DNA of 64,000 bases from Flavilitoribacter nigricans DSM 23189 = NBRC 102662 (GCF_002646595.1 NZ_PDUD01000039.1:1-64000), one strand, 5' to 3'; shown: positions 27,115-36,489, counted from the stretch's first letter. Notes: generated by a model from the letters alone, not told the origin. Made by a program: numbers and translations.

Positions 27115-27275
27115 GAGACTGTTTGAAAACCTCTCACTGGATTCCAAAACGCGGCTTTTGCCGCCACTTTGCACCTATTTTTAACTCCGTAGCTGGGCTA
27201 TGCAGTGAAAAATAGCTTTCAATTGACGCCAAAATCCGGGTTTTTCTCCGGCAGTAGAAGTTTTCAAACAGTCTC
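27115..27275. mobile_element. Miniature inverted-repeat element B with TAA target duplication
   Basis: A 161-bp element starts GAGACTGTTTGAAAAC (27115) and ends with its exact complement GTTTTCAAACAGTCTC (to 27275). TAA flanks both ends (27112-27114 and 27276-27278), fitting a 3-bp duplication of the TNA type seen in part of the IS5 family (established for IS1031-like elements). The interior has no ORF. It is inserted beside element A and just 3' of the leftward gene ending at 27285. Confidence 0.75.
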
Positions 27276-27284
27276 TAAGCTTTT

Positions 27285-29945
27285 TTACTTCTGTTGTTCC
27301 AGGAAGCTGACCAGGGAAGCCAGTTCCTCAAACGAGAGGGCATTCGCCAGGCCGACCGGCATCATGGAATTTTCCAGTTCCTCCCGGCTTTTGATATTGC
27401 TTTTCTCCACCTGGGTAGCCTTGCCGGCGATATCCCGAATGGTGAGTTCATCGGCTGACTCCGCCGTTACGAAACCGACGTAGGATTTTTCATCATTGGT
27501 CTCGATCAGGAAAGTGGCAAAACCCTGGGAGATGGAAGCGTTCGGTTTCAGGATAGATTCCGTGATCTGGTCCCGGTTCATAATGGAACCGATCTGCCCC
27601 ATAAACGGCCCTTTCATCGGCTCGTTCCGGCTGAGACTATGACAGGCCACACAACCCTGATTGGTGAAGATCTCCTTGCCTTTATTGGCATCTCCCTTGA
27701 TCTCTCCCATGGCCAGGATGACGTCTTCGATGGAAGATTTGCCCACCTGTCCTTTCTGGTTTTTAATGGCCTCCAGGTTGATCTTGGTCTCTTCGGCCAC
27801 TTCTTTTACCGTAGCCGTACCCAGTTCCTCGATCTCCATGCGGTGGCGATCGTTGAGTCGGGCAAAAAAGTCTGCTTTTTCCGTTCCGGCCTGTTCGTAA
27901 GTTTCGACCAGGAAGTCCTTGATCTTATCGGAAGATCCCCAGGTGATCCCCTTGTAGTACGGGCCGTGGGTATCCGGCCGGGTGCTCCACCACCAGCTGC
28001 CGTCGTAGGGAGCTTCTTCGTGGTAGAGGCGCGACACGGTCGTCAGGATCTCATCTTTCAGTTCCGCATTGTCACTGTCATTATAAGCGGCGATCAAACC
28101 GTCAACTGCTTTGGGATCGTGCAGGTAGCGCAGGGTCCAGAGGGCTAGTTTCGGATTGCTGCCAATGGCTTCCAACGACGCATCTACCGCATCCAGCTCC
28201 ACCAGCGAACGTACCGCAAGGTGGGGCAGGATGATGTCGGAGTTGGGCGTAGCGTGGGGGCCTTCCGTTCCCGGTTGTGGGGCCTTGGCGGAGGCGGGTA
28301 CGCTGATTTCCAGTAAAGTCTCAGCGGCTTCGGGCCGGCCTAAGCGGCCCAAACCGACGATCGCCGCCGCCTGTACCCGAGGGTTGGCATCGTGTACCGC
28401 GCTGAGGAATGGATCAATGGGTACCGACTCCAGGCAGGTTTTTCTATCGGTGAGCGCCCGGAGGGCAAATTCGCGCATTTTATCTTCTTTGGTAAGTTCC
28501 AGCAAGGCTTCTACCCCATCGCCGCAGGCGGCCTGGGCGTAGGTATACACGCCCGCTACCCGAACGGACAGCGGCTGCGTCTGGTCCCGGGCCACTTCCA
28601 GGGCCAGTTCGGCGGCTTCAGCGGCCGGGCGCTTCAGTAACTCCTGCTGCGCGTGGAAACGGGTCACGGAATTTCCGGCTTTCAGCAATTCGGCCAGGTC
28701 GGGGGCGGTAGCGGCCTGCAGGTCCGGGAACGGCTCGTAGGTCCAGTCTTTTGGTACCACCTTCACCACGTAGCCTTTGTCGGGACTTCCCTTATACCCG
28801 GCTCCATCCCAGGCGGCCAGGAACATCCGGCCGGAACCATCCAGGTCGACATCCGTGATCTGGGATAACTTGATAAACTCCTCGTCCTGTTGGGTAAATC
28901 CGGGGCCGTCCATGGTAACCCGGTGGATGTACAACTGGCTTTTTCCCCAGTCGGCCATCATCGGCACGTGATTGTACTGGACCGGCCAGCGGTCATCATC
29001 CATGAAATAGCTGCCGGTTCCGGAGCCACCACCCAGATCGGCCAGGGCCGGGATGATCTCATCCGTGAAGTTCTTGAAGTAGCTCGGGTAACCGAATTCG
29101 CCGCTTTGGACGTAGTGGATAAACCGTATGTTCCAACCGCCACCGTCATTGGTATTACCGCGGGTATAAACGTTCATGAACGGATCGATGGCGACATCAT
29201 AAATGTTCCGCGTACCGTGGGCGTAGACCTCCATTTCGGTGCCGTCGGGACGTACCCGGACGATACCACCACCCAGCATGGTCATCTTTTTACCGGACCG
29301 GTCTTCCGCTTCGTGGAAACCGAAATCACCCACTGCGATGTAGATCCAGCCGTCGATGCCCATGCGAATACCGTTCGTCGAGTGGTCCGTTCCCCGGCTG
29401 CGCAGGGACTCCGGCGAGCAAATATTTTTGATCAGCGGACTGGGAGGGCCGTCGGCAACACCGTTCTGATCTTCATCCGCAAATACGACCAGGTCCATGC
29501 GGTCCGCTTCCCCGGTGGCTTCGCTGAATACCGTATGCAGGACATATACCTGATCACCCACCACCATGATCCCCCGGGGGTTATCTACTTTGACAAATTC
29601 GGTATGCTGTTCGTAGGTGCCGTCATTATCGCTATCGACGAGCTTGACGATGCTTCCTTTACCCGGCTCCTTGCCGAGCGAACCGATCATATCCACACCC
29701 ACAAAAACTTCGCCGGTCGGAGACACGGCCAGACAAGAGGGGCTGGGCACAATATCCGGCCCGGCAATATTTTCGATCACCAGCGCCGTGCTGTCCGGTT
29801 CTACGGTTCCCGGATCGAATCCGGGAGGATTGTAATATTCTTCAAATTCCTGCAGATCAACGGTCGTTACCGGTTGATCCTGTTTGCAAGCGGTCAGGAA
29901 TCCGAGTAGTACCAGACCGGGTAAGAGAAGCTTTACTTTTAACAT
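27285..29945 (-). CDS. Beta-propeller / HEAT-like / cytochrome c lipoprotein dehydrogenase
   Basis: The 886-residue protein has a lipoprotein signal (LLGFLTACKQ, Cys20). A PQQ-dehydrogenase-like propeller follows (about 50-405; DNPRGIMVVGDQVYVLH, STNGIRMGIDGWIYIAVGDF, HGTRNIYDVAIDP). A HEAT-like helical region comes next (about 430-650; PRVQAAAIVGLGRLGRPEAA). A C-terminal cytochrome c has CVACH at 765-769 and a Met ligand in SMMPVGLANALS. This is the architecture of planctomycete/Bacteroidota membrane-bound dehydrogenases that oxidise sugars or alcohols. Substrate unknown. The stop codon lies 9 bp beyond element B, so the MITE borders its 3' end. Confidence 0.87.
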   Translation of the reverse strand: MLKVKLLLPGLVLLGFLTACKQDQPVTTVDLQEFEEYYNPPGFDPGTVEPDSTALVIENIAGPDIVPSPSCLAVSPTGEVFVGVDMIGSLGKEPGKGSIVKLVDSDNDGTYEQHTEFVKVDNPRGIMVVGDQVYVLHTVFSEATGEADRMDLVVFADEDQNGVADGPPSPLIKNICSPESLRSRGTDHSTNGIRMGIDGWIYIAVGDFGFHEAEDRSGKKMTMLGGGIVRVRPDGTEMEVYAHGTRNIYDVAIDPFMNVYTRGNTNDGGGWNIRFIHYVQSGEFGYPSYFKNFTDEIIPALADLGGGSGTGSYFMDDDRWPVQYNHVPMMADWGKSQLYIHRVTMDGPGFTQQDEEFIKLSQITDVDLDGSGRMFLAAWDGAGYKGSPDKGYVVKVVPKDWTYEPFPDLQAATAPDLAELLKAGNSVTRFHAQQELLKRPAAEAAELALEVARDQTQPLSVRVAGVYTYAQAACGDGVEALLELTKEDKMREFALRALTDRKTCLESVPIDPFLSAVHDANPRVQAAAIVGLGRLGRPEAAETLLEISVPASAKAPQPGTEGPHATPNSDIILPHLAVRSLVELDAVDASLEAIGSNPKLALWTLRYLHDPKAVDGLIAAYNDSDNAELKDEILTTVSRLYHEEAPYDGSWWWSTRPDTHGPYYKGITWGSSDKIKDFLVETYEQAGTEKADFFARLNDRHRMEIEELGTATVKEVAEETKINLEAIKNQKGQVGKSSIEDVILAMGEIKGDANKGKEIFTNQGCVACHSLSRNEPMKGPFMGQIGSIMNRDQITESILKPNASISQGFATFLIETNDEKSYVGFVTAESADELTIRDIAGKATQVEKSNIKSREELENSMMPVGLANALSFEELASLVSFLEQQK

Positions 29946-30128
29946 GCTACGATTAGGTTATGTTAGTTTGTTCAGGTCCGAAGCCCGCCCTCAGATCAGG
30001 CCGGCCCGAAATGCAGGCTCCAAAGATAGAAATATTGGCCGAAGCGGCCTATCGGCTTTTCCGCAGGTGTATATCGGGCATTGCATTTCTGCGGTACTTG
30101 CCTCTGCATTGAGTAGAAGTGAATAACC

Positions 30129-30162
30129 ATTATTCAATAAATCAATTGAATAATTGAATAAT
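30129..30162 (+). promoter_or_regulatory. Palindromic operator for the ArsR-type regulator
   Basis: Perfect inverted arms ATTATTCAAT (30129-30138) and ATTGAATAAT (30145-30154) are separated by 6 bp. A third direct half-site ATTGAATAAT overlaps at 30153-30162. It overlaps the promoter of the following ArsR gene. ArsR/SmtB dimers bind such AT-rich palindromes, so autorepression is likely (inference). Confidence 0.75.
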
Positions 30163-30176
30163 AGTATATACTTTTG
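30146..30176 (+). promoter_or_regulatory. Bacteroidota-type promoter of the arsR-rhodanese operon
   Basis: TACTTTTG at 30169-30176 fits TAnnTTTG, with TTG at 30146-30148 about 20 bp upstream. The operator half-sites overlap the -33 to -7 spacer. Transcription would begin near 30183, which excludes the TTG at 30180 as the start codon and favours the ATG at 30252. Confidence 0.7.
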
Positions 30177-30251
30177 TAATTGAATACAGAACAGCAGCCT
30201 CCGTACCGGTCATCGGCATCGGTATTACAGGCTCAGGCAAAGCATTCCAGG

Positions 30252-30899
30252 ATGAGATCCAGAACATTCAAAGACCAGGTATACGATGAAATTTCCCGAA
30301 TTGCCCGCGCGATCTCCAACCCCCGCCGACTGGAGATCATCGACTTCATCGCCAACGGGGAAAAATGCGTTGAGGATATCGCCCGGCAAACGGGGATGAG
30401 TATTGCCAACGCTTCCCAACACCTGCAAACTTTGAAAAAGGAGCGGTTGGTGCGGACTGAGAAAAAAGGCGTACAGGTCTACTATTCGCTGGCTTCCCGG
30501 GAAGTTTACCGCGCCTGGACCGGCCTGCGCGATCTCACCCTCCTGCTTTCGCCCGGGCTCCGGGAAACAGTGGAGCAAAGCCGGATCGCCAATGATTTTG
30601 GGCATCCGCTCACTCTGGAGCAATTATCGGGACGGACGGATGTCTGCTTGCTGGATGTACGTCCGGAAGACGAGTTTCAAAAAGGGCATATCCCGGATGC
30701 GGTTTCCGTACCGCTCGCCGAACTGGAACAGCGACTGCCGGAGCTACCGAAAGACAAACTGTTGATCGCCTACTGCCGGGGCATGTTCTGCACCCTGGCG
30801 GACGAAGCGGTAAAACTCCTGCAGGCCCGGGGATACCAGGCCGGCAAGATCGAAATAAGTGCGTTGGATTACGAACTGGCCAGTACTCAGCCGGCGTAA
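30252..30899 (+). CDS. ArsR-family regulator fused to a rhodanese domain
   Basis: The 215-residue regulator combines an ArsR winged helix (ISNPRRLEIIDFIANGEKCVEDIARQTGMSIANASQHLQTLK) with a C-terminal rhodanese domain (VCLLDVRPEDEFQKGHIPDAV). The active-site loop is YCRGMFC. The alpha-3 metal box ELCVCD is reduced to EKCVED, so classic As(III) sensing is unlikely. The paired rhodanese cysteines suggest sensing of persulphide or other thiol chemistry (inference). It is first of an operon with a methyltransferase and an MFS pump. The operator and promoter upstream suggest autorepression. Confidence 0.88.
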   Translation: MRSRTFKDQVYDEISRIARAISNPRRLEIIDFIANGEKCVEDIARQTGMSIANASQHLQTLKKERLVRTEKKGVQVYYSLASREVYRAWTGLRDLTLLLSPGLRETVEQSRIANDFGHPLTLEQLSGRTDVCLLDVRPEDEFQKGHIPDAVSVPLAELEQRLPELPKDKLLIAYCRGMFCTLADEAVKLLQARGYQAGKIEISALDYELASTQPA

Positions 30900-30930
30900 C
30901 CAACTTTTGAAGCGCCTAAATACTTCAGCC

Positions 30931-31563
30931 ATGATTCAAACTAAAGATTATCAGGCCCACTGGGATCGGGTCTATGCCAACACCGCAACCGACCGGCTCG
31001 GCTGGTACGAAGCGGTTCCCGAACCTTCCCTGCAACTGATCCAGGATTGTCAATTGTCCCCGGAAGCTACGATTCTGAACGTCGGAGCCGGGGCCACCAC
31101 CCTGGTTGATGAGCTGCTGAAGCTCGGTTTCCGGAACCTCATCGTCAATGATGTCAGTCCGCTGGCGCTCGGGCAACTACAGGAACGACTGGGAGCGGAA
31201 TCGCAAAAGGTCCGCTGGATCGTGGACGATCTGACCCAGGCCCGTACGCTGTTCAAGTTGGGGGCGGTCGACCTCTGGCACGATCGCGCCGTCCTCCATT
31301 TTTTCAAAGAGCGGGCCGAGCAGGATGCCTATTTCCAGTTGCTGAAACAGTGTGTCAGACCGGGAGGTTTCGTGATCCTGGCGGCTTTTCATACGGACGG
31401 CGCCAGCACCTGCAGCGGACTGCCCGTGCATCGCTACGATCAGCGGGAACTGGCGGAAAAGCTGGGGGATGATTTCGCACTGATCCGCTCCTTTGATCAT
31501 AGGTACACCATGCCCTCCGGCGCTACACGCAAATACATCTACACCCTGTTCAAGAGAAAATAA
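30931..31563 (+). CDS. Class I SAM-dependent methyltransferase
   Basis: The 210-residue protein shows the N-terminal signature DYQAHWDRVYANTATDRLGWYE. Methyltransferase motif I is ILNVGAGATTLVDEL, motif II an acidic loop (LIVNDVSPLALG), and motif IV VDLWHDRAVLHFF. The WY-and-HD pattern is common to small-molecule (thiol, selenium or tellurium) methyltransferase relatives, but I cannot name the substrate. It begins 31 bp after the ArsR-rhodanese stop and ends against the MFS gene (TAA then ATG), so the three are one operon. Confidence 0.82.
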   Translation: MIQTKDYQAHWDRVYANTATDRLGWYEAVPEPSLQLIQDCQLSPEATILNVGAGATTLVDELLKLGFRNLIVNDVSPLALGQLQERLGAESQKVRWIVDDLTQARTLFKLGAVDLWHDRAVLHFFKERAEQDAYFQLLKQCVRPGGFVILAAFHTDGASTCSGLPVHRYDQRELAEKLGDDFALIRSFDHRYTMPSGATRKYIYTLFKRK

Positions 31564-32805
31564 ATGGAACCGATCAGATTGGGTCTGCGGGAAAACTGGA
31601 AACAATTCCTGCTGCTGGTAATCGTCAATGCCTTCGTCGGCGGGATGGTGGGCCTGGAAAGGACCATTTTGCCGGAGATTGCGGAGGTGGAGTTTGCCAT
31701 TGCGGCCAGGACGGCTATTCTTTCTTTTATCGTCGTTTTTGGGGTGGTCAAAGCGATTACGAACTACTATACGGGCGCATTGGCCAACCGCTTCGGACGC
31801 AAATACCTGCTGACCCTGGGCTGGATCATCGCCCTACCGATACCCTTTATTTTTATCTACGCCCAGTCCTGGAGCTGGATCATCTTCGCCAATGTATTAC
31901 TGGGGATCAACCAGGGGCTCACCTGGTCGAGTACGGTGGTCATGAAGATCGACCTGGTCGGAGAAAAGAACCGGGGCCTGGCCATGGGGCTGAATGAATC
32001 GGCCGGCTACCTGGCCGTCGGGGGTGTTGCTTTTCTCACCGGCTGGATCGCTGCCGAATACGGTATCCGCCCCTACCCTTTTTATCTGGGCATCGCTTTT
32101 GCGTTCACCGGGTTGCTGTTGAGCTGGCTTTTCGTCAAAGATACCGTGCACCACGTACGGGCCGAAACGGCGGTCAGCGAGATCCCGCTCCTCCAAAATA
32201 TCTTTCGGGAAACCACCTGGAAGCATCGGAACCTGGGTTCTGTTACCCAGGCGGGACTCATTAACAATCTCAACGATGGAATGGTCTGGGGGCTACTGCC
32301 GATCCTGCTGGCCGGTCGGGGTTTCGATCTCGAAGCTATCGGCAAGATCGTTGCTCTTTATCCCGCCATCTGGGGCGTCGGACAATTGGTTACGGGAAAA
32401 ATGGCGGATCACCTGCGGAAAAAGGAAATGCTGTTCTGGGGCTTGCTATTACAGGGTGTGGCCCTTTTCCTGATGATCTACGCAACCAGTTTCCTGCACT
32501 TTACCGTGCTTTCGATAATTCTTGGAATAGGCACCGCAGTGGTATATCCGACCTTTCTGGCGGCCATTGCCGATTTTACGCATCCCCAACAGAGAGCCGA
32601 AAGTATCGGAGTGTTTCGGCTGTGGCGCGATCTGGGCTACGCGATCGGCGCGCTGCTGACCGGTTTGCTGGCCGATACTCTGGGTATTTTCTGGGCCGTC
32701 GGTGCTATCGGATTGTTGACCGTACTGTCAGCAGTGATCATCCGCGTCCGGATGCGCACCGCCCCCATACTCACATCGGGCTCAATGGACGCCCCCGGTA
32801 CTTAA
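31564..32805 (+). CDS. MFS transporter
   Basis: The 413-residue protein has 12 predicted hydrophobic segments. The MFS loop-2 signature ALANRFGRKYLLTLGW lies between helices 2 and 3, and NESAGYLAVGG and a second loop motif GKMADHLRKKEMLFWG also occur. The start ATG directly follows the methyltransferase TAA. It is likely an efflux pump for the product or toxicant handled by the upstream enzyme and regulator (inference). The C-terminus is a short polar tail (APILTSGSMDAPGT). Confidence 0.85.
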   Translation: MEPIRLGLRENWKQFLLLVIVNAFVGGMVGLERTILPEIAEVEFAIAARTAILSFIVVFGVVKAITNYYTGALANRFGRKYLLTLGWIIALPIPFIFIYAQSWSWIIFANVLLGINQGLTWSSTVVMKIDLVGEKNRGLAMGLNESAGYLAVGGVAFLTGWIAAEYGIRPYPFYLGIAFAFTGLLLSWLFVKDTVHHVRAETAVSEIPLLQNIFRETTWKHRNLGSVTQAGLINNLNDGMVWGLLPILLAGRGFDLEAIGKIVALYPAIWGVGQLVTGKMADHLRKKEMLFWGLLLQGVALFLMIYATSFLHFTVLSIILGIGTAVVYPTFLAAIADFTHPQQRAESIGVFRLWRDLGYAIGALLTGLLADTLGIFWAVGAIGLLTVLSAVIIRVRMRTAPILTSGSMDAPGT

Positions 32806-32820
32806 AGTCGCCCCGTACGG

Positions 32821-34311
32821 TCACTCTTCGGTCAGACTTCCGTTTGATGGTTTTCCGGCCAATAGTCCATCCCGGTATTCCCCGAGTAATTGCAGGGCCA
32901 GGTCAACCTGTACCCGGTGGGTCCGAAAAGACAGGATCGCGACCCGCAGCATAAAACGCCCGTTCAGCAACGTAGAGGAAAGAAAAATCCGGCCGTCGGT
33001 CTGGATCTTTTGCAACAACGTGCGGTTGAAATCATCAGCCGGGCCATCAGCGGGTACATAGCGGAAGGCCACGACGGTCAGATCGGGCGCGGGGCCGGTC
33101 TCAAAACCCAGCTCGCGTATCTGCCGGTAGAAATACTGCGCCAATCCGAGTTTCTCTTCCAGGCAACTGATAAAAGGTGCCAGACCGTGCAGTTTTAGGG
33201 GCAGCCACATCCGCATGCCCCGGAAATGTTTGCTCAATTCGGGAGATAGGTCCGTCGGGGACGGCTCCTCCTGAAACTCCCGGGCGTCCTGCATGTAATG
33301 GGCTTCAAAGCGATTGGCCGCCGCCAGTTGCCGTCCGTCCCGGACCAATACTACGCCGGATCCGTAAGGCAGGAACAATCCTTTGTGGGGATCGAGAATG
33401 ACGGAATCGGCCCGGTCGATACCGCGCAGGCGATCCCGACCGTGCGCTGTGAGCAGAAAAAAACCGCCGTAGGCCGCATCGACGTGGAACCAAAGCTCGT
33501 ACTCCCGGGCGATCCGGGCGATCGCTTCGAGCGGATCTACAATACCCAGGTCCGTAGTGCCGGCATTAGCCACCACCAGGAAGGGTTGCAGATCCTGTTC
33601 CTGATCCTTCCGGATCTGTTCCCGGAGTTGTTTCGGGTCCATCCGGTAGTGCTCATCCTGCTCGATGGTCCGGAAAATGCATTCCTCCATTCCTGCGATC
33701 TTCAGCGCTTTGCGAATGCTGTGGTGCGTTTGTCCGGAAGCGTAGATCACCGTTCGGTGCAGGTCCTTTCCCCGGATCTGTTTGGCGTCCCTGGCCGTTG
33801 CTACGGCGATCAAATTGGCGATACTGCCGCCCGAGGTGAGATTGCCGGCAAATCCCGGAGCGTAGCCAACCAGTTGGGCCACCCAGTTGATCAGGGCATT
33901 TTCCATGCGAACCGCTCCCGGCGCCGCGTAAAAAACTCCGGCATAACGGTTGGTTACCGCCGCCAGATAATCGCCGAGGGCCGAGGCGTAAAGTCCGCCC
34001 CCCGGGATATAGGCCAGATGACCCGCTGCGGTCGGATTGAGTCCACCATGGTCCACCCGCTGGTCCAGGAAATCCAGTACCGGCCCCATTTGGATCGCTT
34101 CGCCGTCAATGGTAAAAAAATCATCGGCCGCTTCCCGACGGTACCCCGCCTTTTCGTAGGTTTTTCTTGCGGGCAGACTTTCCAGAAAGGCTTCCCCGTA
34201 GGCCAAAACGGCCCGTTGCAGTTCATCCCGCTCGGTGGCCGGGATCTCCAGGGCACGGCTGATCGCTTCGTGCCGGTCAATATCGTCGATCAGGGTTTTG
34301 ATGGTGAACAT
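32821..34311 (-). CDS. PLP-dependent group II decarboxylase
   Basis: The 496-residue enzyme has FGGxTSG-like LTSGGSIANLIAV (159-171), QTHHSIRKA, the PLP Asp in WFHVDAAYGGFF and the Schiff-base Lys310 in ILDPHKGLFLPYGSG. It resembles aromatic-L-amino-acid/tyrosine or related decarboxylases; it could equally act on another amino acid, including glutamate- or cysteine-type substrates. It is convergent with the MFS gene, with a 15-bp gap. Its upstream side holds the palindromic repeat modules. Confidence 0.85.
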   Translation of the reverse strand: MFTIKTLIDDIDRHEAISRALEIPATERDELQRAVLAYGEAFLESLPARKTYEKAGYRREAADDFFTIDGEAIQMGPVLDFLDQRVDHGGLNPTAAGHLAYIPGGGLYASALGDYLAAVTNRYAGVFYAAPGAVRMENALINWVAQLVGYAPGFAGNLTSGGSIANLIAVATARDAKQIRGKDLHRTVIYASGQTHHSIRKALKIAGMEECIFRTIEQDEHYRMDPKQLREQIRKDQEQDLQPFLVVANAGTTDLGIVDPLEAIARIAREYELWFHVDAAYGGFFLLTAHGRDRLRGIDRADSVILDPHKGLFLPYGSGVVLVRDGRQLAAANRFEAHYMQDAREFQEEPSPTDLSPELSKHFRGMRMWLPLKLHGLAPFISCLEEKLGLAQYFYRQIRELGFETGPAPDLTVVAFRYVPADGPADDFNRTLLQKIQTDGRIFLSSTLLNGRFMLRVAILSFRTHRVQVDLALQLLGEYRDGLLAGKPSNGSLTEE

Positions 34312-34458
34312 GGTATTGGCTAGGATCTGAAAATGAGTAAATCCGGGAAAGGGTTTTCCCGCCGGAATTTTCCGCTAAGATAAAGGCTTCCGCCGTTTTG
34401 CCTCTATAACGCTCCGGAAAGTGGTCATCCCAACTAGCACAAATCATTACTTAGTGGA

Positions 34459-35195
34459 GGTGCAGCGCACCGTTATAGCTATAGACCAAACCGTAACCGA
34501 TGTTTCCAGGTGCAGCGCACCGTCCTGACGATTTCCATTTCGGTTGACAGGTCGCTACGCTGTAGCTCTATGCATTTTCATCCCTTTGGGTTGGAAATAG
34601 TGCGGTGCGCTGCACCTCCCTGTACAATTTGAGATGTCCAGCTGGACAAGGTGTTTGTGAATTTGGCATTTCATTACGCCGTGATAGGTGCAGCGCACCG
34701 TTATAGCTACAGACCAGTACGTAACCAATGTTTCCAGGTGCAGCGCACCGTCCTGATGATTTCCATTTCGGTTGACAGGTCGCTACGCTGTAGCTCTAGG
34801 TATTTTCATCCCTTTGGGTTGGAAATAGTTCGGTGCGCTGCACCTTCCTCTACAATTTGGGATATCCAGCCGGACAAGGTGTTTGTGAATTTGATTTTTT
34901 TGATCACAAAAAGAACGAAAAAGCCCGGGCTTTTTTACTTCCCACGTAAAGTGGTTATCCCAACCAGTACAAACCGTTACTCAGTGATAGGTGCAGCGCA
35001 CCGTTATAGCTACAGACCAAAACGTAACCGATGTTTCCAGGTGCAGCGCACCGTCCTGACGATTTCCATTTCGGTTGACAGGTCGCTACGCTGTAGCTCT
35101 AGGTATTTTCATCCCTTTGGGTTGGAAATAGTGCGATGCGCTGCACCAATACAATTTGGGATACACTGCCCGGAAAGGTATTTGTATCATTTTCC
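34459..35195. repeat. Three large modules with palindrome GGTGCRGCGCACC-type sites
   Basis: Modules start at 34459, 34687 and 34990 (spacings 229 and 303 bp). Each contains GGTGCAGCGCACCG (start), a second copy 50 bp later, and the complement CGGTGCGCTGCACC about 144 bp in. Between them lie conserved words such as CGATGTTTCCAGGTGCAG and ATCCCTTTGGGTTGGAAAT. The third module has GATGC in place of GGTGC at its last site. The extra spacing before module 3 includes a TTATCCCAAC stretch that also precedes module 1. No ORF of merit is present. The same core occurs in the array at 54907-55274. Confidence 0.85.
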
Positions 35196-35350
35196 TTTTT
35201 GATCGCAGCAGCAATGAATAAGTCCGGGCACTTTTGTCCCGGGTAGTTAATGACCAGGCTCCTCCCCCTCTAACCTGCGGCCAGTTCCCCCCTGGGGGAG
35301 CACAGTTCAATGCTGCGGGTAAGAAACAGCGAGATGCCCCTCTCCTATTG

Positions 35351-36040
35351 TTATTTGCCACTACCGGCAATCGCTTTAAATTCTGCCCACGACAGGTATT
35401 CCCGGCCGGAATTTTCCCGAAAAATGTTCAGGGCCATGGCCCGGCCCAGTTCGCTGACCCGGATACCGCGGTATTTTTTCCAGCTTCCCCGTAGGACGGG
35501 ATCCAGCAGAGGCCATACTTTCAGCATTACCGCCTGACTGAAGCCGTAGCGGTTGGTCGGCGTCAGGATCATGGACGGCTGGAAAATGCTGAGTCGGTCA
35601 AACTGTAGCGACTCCAGAATGGCGTTCAATTCGCCTTTGGTACGCAGGTAAAAATTAAAGGAATCCGCATCGGTCCCCACCGATGAGAGTAGTTCAAAAT
35701 GCCGGATACCCGCTGCTTTACAGGCTTCGGCAAAAGCAGCAACGGCAGTTTTATCTACCTCGATGAATACTTCGCGACTGACTTTGGAAGGTTGCCCGAC
35801 ACCCAACGTGCAAATGGCCACCGTGTGACCGGGTAACAGTTCCCGGTAAGTATCGGGATGATGGATATCGATGCGATGCTGCTCTATGACGATCCCCTCC
35901 GCCCGAAGATCGGGTATGGGCGTACGCCCCAGCAGACTAATGCGGGCCACGTTTTGCTGTCCGAACAGGGTTTGCAGGACCTGGCCGCCAACGGCGCCAC
36001 TGGCTCCCAGCATGACTATAGATAAGGGTTGAGTAGGCAT
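35351..36040 (-). CDS. NAD(P)-binding oxidoreductase, HTATIP2/NmrA-like
   Basis: The 229-residue Rossmann-fold protein has the dinucleotide motif VMLGASGAVGGQVLQ, then AICTLGVGQPSK, SSVGTDADSFNFYLRTKGEL (with YLRTK as the likely catalytic YxxxK variant) and FQPSMI. It resembles atypical short-chain dehydrogenases of the TIP30/NAD(P)-binding type. The substrate is unknown. It ends near the palindromic module region and lies 86 bp from the next leftward gene upstream. Confidence 0.82.
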   Translation of the reverse strand: MPTQPLSIVMLGASGAVGGQVLQTLFGQQNVARISLLGRTPIPDLRAEGIVIEQHRIDIHHPDTYRELLPGHTVAICTLGVGQPSKVSREVFIEVDKTAVAAFAEACKAAGIRHFELLSSVGTDADSFNFYLRTKGELNAILESLQFDRLSIFQPSMILTPTNRYGFSQAVMLKVWPLLDPVLRGSWKKYRGIRVSELGRAMALNIFRENSGREYLSWAEFKAIAGSGK

Positions 36041-36126
36041 AGTGGATGAATTGATCCGATTAGATTTGGTAGGGTAAAGCTAATGAATCCATCGGCAATA
36101 CTTTAGCGAAAGTATTGGCGGTGCCT

Positions 36127-36489
36127 TTAGGCAGGCTTATACAGGATCAGCATATTGCCAAAGGGATCGGTAAGGCACATTTCCTGCTCCGCCCAGGGTT
36201 GTTTACCGATGCCCGGATTCAGGTATTTGTAATTTCGGGTCTGCAGCTCCCGCCGGTAGGCGACTACATCATCGCATTCGATGCGCAGGCGGGTACCGGG
36301 TGTGCCGTCTCCGTGGTGCTCGCTGAGGTGCAGGACGCAACCGGCTCGGGATACCTGCATGTATAACGGCATACCGGGCTCGAAACGGTGTTCCCAATCG
36401 ATACTGAAACCGAGATAATCGGCATAGAATTCCCGGGCTTTGGCCTCGTCGAAGATCCGCAGGATGGGAATGGGTGCTTTGAAATTCAT
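36127..36489 (-). CDS. Glyoxalase-superfamily / bleomycin-resistance-like protein
   Basis: The 120-residue protein reads PIPILRIFDEAKAREFYADYLGFSIDWEHRFEPG, then VLHLSEHHGDGTPG and CLTDPFGNMLILYK. This is the pattern of glyoxalase-superfamily/bleomycin-resistance proteins, which dimerise and bind drugs or act as metal enzymes. Neither is proven here. It precedes the dehydrogenase gene and may be co-transcribed with it. Confidence 0.85.
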   Translation of the reverse strand: MNFKAPIPILRIFDEAKAREFYADYLGFSIDWEHRFEPGMPLYMQVSRAGCVLHLSEHHGDGTPGTRLRIECDDVVAYRRELQTRNYKYLNPGIGKQPWAEQEMCLTDPFGNMLILYKPA

